Shown here: positions 22,601 through 31,600 of the stretch, piece by piece
Layout: each line of letters opens with the position of its first letter
Numbering within the stretch: position 1 is the first letter of the stretch
Source of the DNA: Saccharopolyspora elongata
Lineage (GTDB): Bacteria; Actinomycetota; Actinomycetes; Mycobacteriales; Pseudonocardiaceae
DNA: 32,665 bases
Direction: 5' to 3'
NCBI RefSeq assembly: GCF_004348985.1
Contig: NZ_SMKW01000097.1
Span: 1-32,665, forward strand
Notes under the pieces: generated by a model
The model's database searches: none
What the model saw: the letters and a program-made list of their open reading frames with translations, nothing else
Told to the model about the DNA's origin: nothing
Made by a program: the position numbers and the translations under genes

Positions 22601-25600
22601 GCCCTTCGGGCGGGAGAACTCCTCCCCAGCCCCGCCGGTCCAGGACTCATCGATGTCGTCTTCATCCGACACGTCCCCGCCATCGTCGCTCACCGGCGAC
22701 GCACCACCGAAACCGAACCGGCGCTCGTCGTCGTGCTCCTGCCGAGCGTGTGGATCCGACAAGATCTCCGACGACCGACCACCCAAACCACGAGCCCGCT
22801 CAACAGCACGAGCACGGGCAAGGGCCTTTTCGATCTCCTTCGGAGTCCACCACCAGAAATCGAGCTCACTCTTCAGTTCCGCTTCCAAAAAGCGCTCCCA
22901 GCGCTTCGCGTCCTCCTTCGCACGTTCTTCCTCGCGGCGAGGCTGCTCCTCACGCTGCTCCGCTTCAAACTCCTCGCGGATTGACGGAAGGGCATCCTCC
23001 ACCCAACTCCACCGGTCCTTTTTCTTACGGCGCTCCCGGCGCTCCGCGTCCTTCTGCTCACGCTCCTCAACAGCACGAGCACGGGCAAGGGCCTTTTCGA
23101 TCTCCGCCGAACTCGACCACCAGAGATCGAGCTCCTTCTCCAGTTTCGCTTTCAAAAAGCGCTCCCAGCGCTTCGCGTCCTCCTTCGCACGTTCTTCCTC
23201 GCGGCGAGGCTGCTCCTCACGCTGCTTCGCTTCAAACCTCTCGCGGATTGGCGGAAGGGCGTTATCCACCCAACGCCACGGGTCCTCTTTCTTATGGCGC
23301 TCCCGGCGCTTCGCGTCCTTCTGCTTACGTTCTTCCTGCTCGCGAAGCGCCTCTTCCTTGCGACGAGCCTCCTCCGCGTCCTTCCGTGCGCGACTTGCCT
23401 CCTCCTTGCGCGCCTCCTCCGCCCGGCGGGCCTTCTCCGCCGCCCTGCGGACCTTCTTCTCGCTTTCTTCCCGCGCGCGACTCGCCTCTTCAGCCTCGCG
23501 GCGAGCCTGCTCCGCCTTGCGGCGTGTCACATCCTCCTTGCGGCCTGCCTCCGCGCGCGCATCCGACGTCCGCTCCCGGCGAGGCTTCTGGGACGGGCCG
23601 GACTCGTCCCGCTGTCGGGCCACGGAGCCCGAATCCGTTCTCCTAGTACGAGATCCGCGCGGCAGCTCATCCTGCCGCGGCCGACGGGACTCCTTCCGCT
23701 GGCCGCTTTCCCCCTTCGCGTGCCGTTCGCGGTGCTTCGTGCGAGCCGATTCGCCGTCCCCCCGAACGGCTTCGGGCCTGCTTTCCTCACCGAAGCGGGT
23801 CTCGAGCCAGGTGGTCCTCTTCACGACCGTCTCGTCCTTCTTGTCCTTCATCTTGAACAAGAAGCGGCTGACCTCGTTGTGCGTGGTCTTCGTTCGGGTA
23901 CTGATGTTCATCAGACCAGCGTCGGCAAGCACGACAATCCGGCCGCGGTCTGCCAGCACCGTCACTCCCTTGGGGGTGTTGACAGTGAGGCCGGGTACCG
24001 CCTTGACCAGCTCATTGGCGACCTTGACCGAGGTTCCCGGCCTGTCGGCACCGAGCGTCAGCAGCAGCACCGACGAGCTGTTGCCGCCCCTGATGATGTT
24101 GCCGAGGATCTTCGTGGCCGTGGAGTGGTCCACCGCGGCTATTTCGGTCTTTCCACGCTTGCCGATCACCGGGACCGCGAGGGCGCTGCCGTCGGTGTCG
24201 ATCGCGAGGATGAGGTCCGGCTCGAACGGTGCCGTGATCTCACGGTCGGGCCCGGCCGCCAGAGCAGTGGTCGTCGATTCGCCGGAACGGGTACGCACCA
24301 CCCGAAGGGGACCATCGATCGAATCCAGCCAGCCCTCGAAGGCACCGAGCTCGGAGTCAGAGAGCAGCGCAATGCTCGCGGGCCTGTGACTGGTGGAGGG
24401 TCGGTCGGTGATGCGCAGATCGCTGTGCTTGAACGTGGCCGGCTTCGCAGAAATCGTTCCCCAGTACTCCGGGTCCCTGCCGCCGCCCAGGCCCGGCTCG
24501 CCCTTCCCGACGGCCCCTACCGGTGTGTACACCGGCGTCAGGACCTTGTTCGAGGTCACCGGCGAGAACCACACCTCCACCGGAGAACCCAACCGCACAA
24601 GCGAATGCGACTCCCCGTCGTAGAAGACCACATCCCCACCACGCTTGTGCACGGTGAAGAAATGGCCACCACGATCGCCGAATTCCGCATACACCAGGCC
24701 ATACGCGCCATCGGTGTCCTTGCCCGCCACGAAATCCGTCACATCGTCATAACCCCGGCCCTGCTTCGCCATCGGCGGCAGACCCGTCTTCGACACCTCA
24801 TCCCGGTGCACCACACCACTCGGACCGGCCACGAACTCCTTCGCCCGACCTGGACGCATCTCCCGGTTCAACGCCTGAATCGACGACGGCTGGCAATTCG
24901 TATCATGCCCCGCAACACCCGCGACATAATTGTCCCGGTTGATCCCCTCCATACCCGCGAAATTCTCACTCACATACGCATCATGACCAGCCGGATCACC
25001 CTCAAACGTCTCCGCCGACACCACACCCGGCCGCACCGACGACGCACCCACCGACACCGACGACGCACCACCGAAACCGAACCAACTCGGTCCCTGGCTT
25101 TGCCGGCGATGGCGGGACGTCCTGTCGCTGCGATAGTCCCGGCCACTCCTCCCCGGGTTCGCGGGGCGGCGCGGGATATCCCAAAAGCTCGGCCCCGGCG
25201 AATTCCGCGAAGGCTGCCGCGGGCGCGTCCGCTCGAACTCCGCCCGCAGTTCCTCCAGTTTGCACTCGTCGTCGTACCTCTGCCGCTTTTGTTTATCTGA
25301 CAAGACCTCGTAGGCGTTCTGGATATTCTGGAATTTCGCTTGGGCGTCATCGGCCTTGTTCTTGTCCGGGTGCCACTTCAGGACCAGCTTCCGATGCGCC
25401 TTCTTGATCTCGCTGTCGTCCGCATTCGGCTGGACACCCAGCGCCGTGTAGTAGCCCTTCGGATCCGCGCCCGGGCGAGACCCGGCCTGCTCGTTCCGGC
25501 CCGATGGCTTCGGCTCAGAACTCGACCCGGCCGGGCCGGGACGGGACGTTCCCGCCTCGGGGCGAGGCGCTTCCTTCTCGGGCCGCCCGGAGGGCTTCGG

Positions 25601-28600
25601 CTTGGACTTCGATTCCGGCTTCCGTTCCGGTTTCGGCGGCTGCCCGGTGGGCCGAAAGGTCGACTCGGGACGCGGCTGCGCGCCCGAGGACTCCTCGCTC
25701 CGGCCGCTGTAGAACTCCTCCTTCACCTTGGCGAACGCCTCTTCGATCCGCTGCCGTTCAGCGTCCGGGCGCCCCGCCATTCGCAGCCTCTCGGCCGCCC
25801 GCTCAATCCGGTGGAACGGCCAATCACGCTCGACACCCAGCACCTTGTAGGGGTCCATCGGCGGGCTCGCCGGAGCCGGTCGCGCACCGGATGTGCTCGG
25901 CCGCGAGCCAGACGCAGTCGGTCGCGCACCGGGTGCGTCCGGACGCGGGCGCGGCTCCGAGTGGCTCGCTTCACGTCGGCGAATCTCGTCGCGCAGTTCG
26001 TCTTTGGCGAAACTGCCTTCCGTCCAGAAGTAGGACAGGACTTCTTGCTCCGAGCCGGTGTAGGACGGAACCGTCTGGTTGTAGTAGCCCAGCCAATTTC
26101 CGTTGTCCCTGGCCCCGATGCGCCCACCGGACGCCAGCCCCATCTCGGTGTCCGCGGTGAACACCCGCAACGCGAGTCCACGCCAGTGCAAGCGCGCGGC
26201 CAGGTCCCTGACGCCGCTTGCTTGCGAGGCACCGTGCACCGGAAGCAACAGCGAATCGAATCCCCGGAGCCGAATGGCTTCCTGGACCCGTTCGGAATCG
26301 GCGATGAAGTTCGCCAACGTGGTTCCGCTGACCCAGATCTCGGTGGTGCCTCCGTCGGAGTCGACCGGGATCATGAACCCGTGCCTGACGGGACTGACCG
26401 CGAGGACCAGTGAGTTCGCGAAGGGAGAGTCTGCGATCTCGCTGTTGGGCCGGGACCCGCTCCTGCGCCTTGCTTCGCCGACCGACTCGCCGGGCATGGT
26501 GCGCACCACGCGGATCGGGCCCCGGATGCCCTTGGCCCAATCGCGGAACTCCGCCCTTGTGGCCGGATCCGCCAGCAACTCGAATCCACGCCGCCGCCCG
26601 TCCGCGTCGCGCAGCGCGCCGAACTTCGCATCCTCTCGAGCGAAAGTGACGGAACGGTTGGAATCATTCAGTCCGGGGTACAACTCGGGCGCAGCCGGCC
26701 GGGGTGCCGGCCGATCGTGCGGACGGGAATCCGCGCTAGGCCGGAACTCCGGCTCCGGCCTGGGTACGGGCCGGGGTGCGGTGCGATCGTACGGACGGGA
26801 ATCCGCGCGAGGCCGGGTCTCCGGTTCCGGCCGAACCGTTGACCGTCGATTGATTTCGTCGATCTCGGCACGAGAGAAGCGGGTCTGGCCATAAGCGAAC
26901 TTCGTGGCGCCACGGAAGGTCAGCATTCCGCCGTTGTCCAGCACGACCAGGCGTCCACCGTCTTGCAGTTCCATCGGGCCGTCACCGGTGCTCACCGCGA
27001 GTTCAGGCTTGGCATCGGCCAGCTTACGACCGAGTTCCACGGGGGCATCGGGCGAATAGGAGCCCGATAGCAGCAGTAGCACGGAGTTGGCTCGGCGGAC
27101 GCTCGTCGATTCGGCCACGAGCGCCTGCGCGGCAGTCTTCGCATCCACCCAGACCCGGAGTACCCCGCTATCGGTGAGGACGGGCAGCGCGTACCTGCCG
27201 CCCCCCCGGGCGCTGACCGCCAGAACCGCCGCACCATCGAATCTCATGGTCACTTCGGCGTTACGAACCCAGCTGTTCTCCACGGCATTGGCCGCTGATT
27301 CGCCGGGCATCGTGCGCACCACGCTGAACGTGGCGTCGCGGACACCTTGCAGCCAGCGCTTCACCTCGTTGGCAAGACCGGTGTCCGGCAGCGCGGAGAC
27401 CAGCCTCATATCGCCTGCATCGATCCCCTTCACAGCCACTTCGCCACGCCCGAACTTGACCGGGCGCCCCGCGTCATCCTTGCCCTGGTAAGGCGACGAA
27501 CCACCGCCCCAACCGGACGGTTGCCTGACCTCCGAGCTGTCAGGAACCGAATCGGGCTCTTCAGCCGCGATTCGTTCGGCCGCCGAGCGCGTGCCGACCG
27601 GCGAGTACATCGGTGTCAGCACCACGCCCTGGGGAGCCTCCCAGAACTCCACCTTCGACGGAGAATCCCAGAACTGCTGGCTCTCCTCCTGAGGATTCAG
27701 GAGAATGGGGCGATCTTTCTTGACAGCCGCGAAATAGTGGCCACCGTCAGGGTAATACGCGAGCACCATGCCGGACGCGCCGCGCTCCAGGCGTGACAGA
27801 TATTCCTCGACATCGGCAACTCCCGAGAACTCGCCCACATACCTCAGACCCGAACCCTCGATCCGATCCCGATGCACCTCCCCACTCGGCCCGGCCACGA
27901 ATTCCCTGGCCCGATCAGGATGCGCCAACCGGTTCAAGAACTGAATCGTCGCCGCAGCACAATTCGTCCGATACCCCAGATCGCCGTCGACATCGCCATC
28001 GAAATTATCCTTGTTCACCCCGCGCATGAGTTCGAGAAGCTCTTGATGCTCTTGCGCATCAAACCCAGTGGGATGCCCAGACGTGTTCGCCGTGGACGGC
28101 GCCGGCCGAACCTCGCGCCGGCCTCCCGTCGCGGGCCCGGACGCGCCTCTGCGCTTCGGCTCACGCCGAGCGTGGTCGGCCTGGACAATCCGCGCCTTGT
28201 CCCCGCGCGGGGATCGCCGGACGGTCCCGGCACGGACCCTGCTGATGTCGAACCGCAGCTGGAAGTTGCCGGAGCCGTCCCGCCTGACGCCGCCACCCGA
28301 GATGTGGAACTTCTGGTCGTCGGGCAGCTTTTTCAACTCGTTGAACGTGTCCACGATGTTCTTCGTGGACTTGCCGTTCACCGTCTTCATGACCTCGGCG
28401 TAGACATCATCGTGGGCATCGAAGTCCACGCCGTTCCGGCCGGCCAGCACGTTGCCGAAAACGTCCTTGGCCGCCGTGCCGGAGATGTTCTGCCGGAAGA
28501 TGGTGTCCGGAAGCCGATCCGGAACATCCCCGGGTTTCGTCTTCCTGCCGAACAGCTTCGGAGCCCGCTTGTCGATCTCCTTCGCCTTGGTCACCTCGTT

Positions 28601-31600
28601 GAACAGCGCCTCCGCCTGCGACCACTGGTGGATGAAGGCATCGCTGGCGGTGTACCTACCCCCCTTGGCCCGGTAGTTCTCCATCATCACCGCGACACTG
28701 CCCGCGTCGTCCCGCCCGTAGAGGTTGTGGAAGTGCCCGCCGGACTCCGGGGCGTCGCTCTCCGGCTTCGTGGGATGCGGCCGGTAATCGGCGGTCTGCT
28801 CGTCCACGTCGACCAGCTTCGGGCTGGGGACGGGTCGGCCGAACTCGGCAAGTGCCGCGGACCGGCGCGCGTGCATGGTTTCGCGCTCACCGTCTTCCAC
28901 AGCGGCGAGGTAGTGCGCCAGCCGCTCCTCCGGCGGATCGAAGCGCTGCCGCCCCGGAGAAACCTGCTGGTTGACCGTGGCGTCGCCGATGCTGTGCCGC
29001 TGACCGTCCTGATGGCTGACGTGGAATTCGGCCAGGCGCTCCGCCAGCCTCGACACACCATCGTCGCCACGCCACTGAGCTGCGTCACCACTGACGTGGA
29101 AGTCCCCCAGCCGCTCCGCCAGGTCCGACACATCGCCGTAGCTGGATCCGGCCGGTGTGCCATCTCCCGACGACGCCTCAGACAGCCCTCCGGCGTGCGC
29201 GTTCCGCTTCGCACCCTCCGGGCGGGAGAACTCCGCCCCAGCCCCGCCGGTCCAGGACTCATCGATGCCGTCCTCACCCGGCACATGCCCGCCATCGATG
29301 CTCTTGCCCTGCGGATCCTGCCCTCTCCGGCTGTCGTCGATGACGTTCTGGAGCAGCCGGAAGCCGCTCGCCGCCACGTCGGCTTCCGTTCCGCGGTCAG
29401 CTCGGCGGGGCCGCTGGGGATCGTCCGGATCGACTTTCAGGATCTTGTACGAGCCGAACTCGGAAAGTCCGTCGAAAGCCTGCTCCGAAAGCGCTCTCGC
29501 CAGCAGCCCAGGATTCCCACTGGACGGGTCTTCCTGGCCTCCGAGTGATACGAAAGTGATGCGGTCAAACCACTGACGACGCTCCCGCACCGGGAATTCG
29601 TCGTCAGAGAGAACATCGCGAGAAATCTTCTTCAACGAGGAAGTATCGCCGTCCTCGTGGATCCCAAGAGCATGCACCACCGGCGCGTGCGATCCCTCGG
29701 CTGCGTTCAGGTATTGCTGAACGTAGTATTGCGCTGCGATCAACGAAAGTCCCGATTGAACGTAGTCGATCAACAGCACATCCCGGCCGTGGGGCAAATC
29801 GGCCAAGAACTCGTTGAAGTGCGCGGAGAGCAGCTCCAGTTGCCCATCCGTTGGCGGGTCGAACCCCATCGCCGCAAACATGCCGTGCAGGACGGAGTCC
29901 GGCAACGGCGCCGGCCGGAAGCTCGACAACGGTAGGTTGATGGCGCCGTGGCCACGAGACTGGAGCGCCGCGACGACCGGCACTGGACTGCGACCGATGC
30001 CCACGTAGCTGAACCGGTCGGGCGGATACGCCTTGAGGACGTACTCCGTCAACTCGTTGACCGCGCTCTCGACACGCTTCTGCTCGTTCAAGTGGTGCCG
30101 GCCCGCCAAGTGCCGAATCGTCTCGTAGAAGCGCTGCGCCTCATCGATCCCGTAGGTCCGCCCAGCCATGTCGGCCGGACCATTCGTGATGTAGTACAAA
30201 CCCCCACCGGGAGCTCCGCTCCGGGTGATCGGCGGGCCGCTGAGGTACACCTTCGCGGCCAGGTCGATGCCGCCCTCCTGGGGATAGATGTACCCGCTTT
30301 CGGCCAGCCACGCCCGCGCTATTTCCGGAGTCAGCCAGACCCCTTGCTCACCGGCTACAAGCAACGTGTGCTTGGATTCGGCCGGATGCCTCTGCAGCTC
30401 GGCTTGCGACACGTCGACGTCGAAATCGTCGATCGCCTCGCTGTCGTCGATGATCCGATTGAGTCGATCCTCGATGTCCTCGGAGTTCGCCTCGAGATGC
30501 GGAGGAGACAGCGGCACATCCCCGCCAGGCTCAGGGCGGGAGAACTCCTCCCCAGTCCCGCCGGTCAACGAATCATAGATGTCGGTGTCAGCCGGTGCGG
30601 GACCTGTGTCGCCGACGGCTGGGAGCGCGGTCTTGAGCGGGCCGGCGGGGTGCCCCTTCGGGATCGACAGCAGAAGGATCAGGTTGTCGGGATCCTTCGG
30701 CAGGAAAGCCGGACGCCCCTTCTGGTCCTGGGGATGGACATAGGTCACCCGGCCCGCATCGTTCTTCTCCGCGAAGAAGAAATGTCCCGTCCCCTTGGGG
30801 GACCTGATGTACACGACCCCCTGCGCACCAGGCTCCCATTTGTCCAGAATGGTCTTGTTGAGAGTGGACAGACCACCCTCCTGTTTCTCGAACCGCGCCC
30901 CGAAGTAGTCGTGCATCTCGCCCACCGACATTCTCCGGGACGACGGTCCAGCGTGGAACTGCCGACCGTGTTTCCTGCTGCGGAACTCCTGAATCGTGGC
31001 AACGCCACAGTTGATTCGGCGCCCAGGCGCATCATCCGCCAGCGCGGGGTCGGTGTTGCCTTCCGGAGCCCGGTTCACCTTGAGGGACTCCGGGAACTCC
31101 CGCCGCATGATTTCCGCGGCAACATCGTCGTCCGGGAAGCTATCCAGCGACACCACCTGAGGCAGCGGGCCCTGCCAATTCTTGATATCGGACAGATCGC
31201 GCGAAGCGGTCTCGACCGGAGTCTCCGACGGGCTCTGGACATCTACGTCGGGATCGGACTCATCGCCGCTTTCATAGCCTTCATCGACGAACGAGTCCTT
31301 CACCGGGGCCACCGCCGGGACAGCACCCGTCGGCTGGTCCGTGACCGACGCCGGGGCAGTCTCCCCCAACGTCTCCGGCGCGTCCCGGACGAACGACACG
31401 TCCCCATCGTGCTGGGACTCGTCCTCGCTCACATAGCCTTCATCAACGGGCGGGCCCGCCACTGGCACCACCGGCTGTGCCGACGCCACCTGCAGCTGCG
31501 GTTCACCGCCGCTCTTCGGCGTTCCGGCCTTGCCGGACGTGGCCGAACTCGTCCGCTGATCGCTGCCGGAGGACACAGTGGACGGCCCGTCGCGCTGGGT

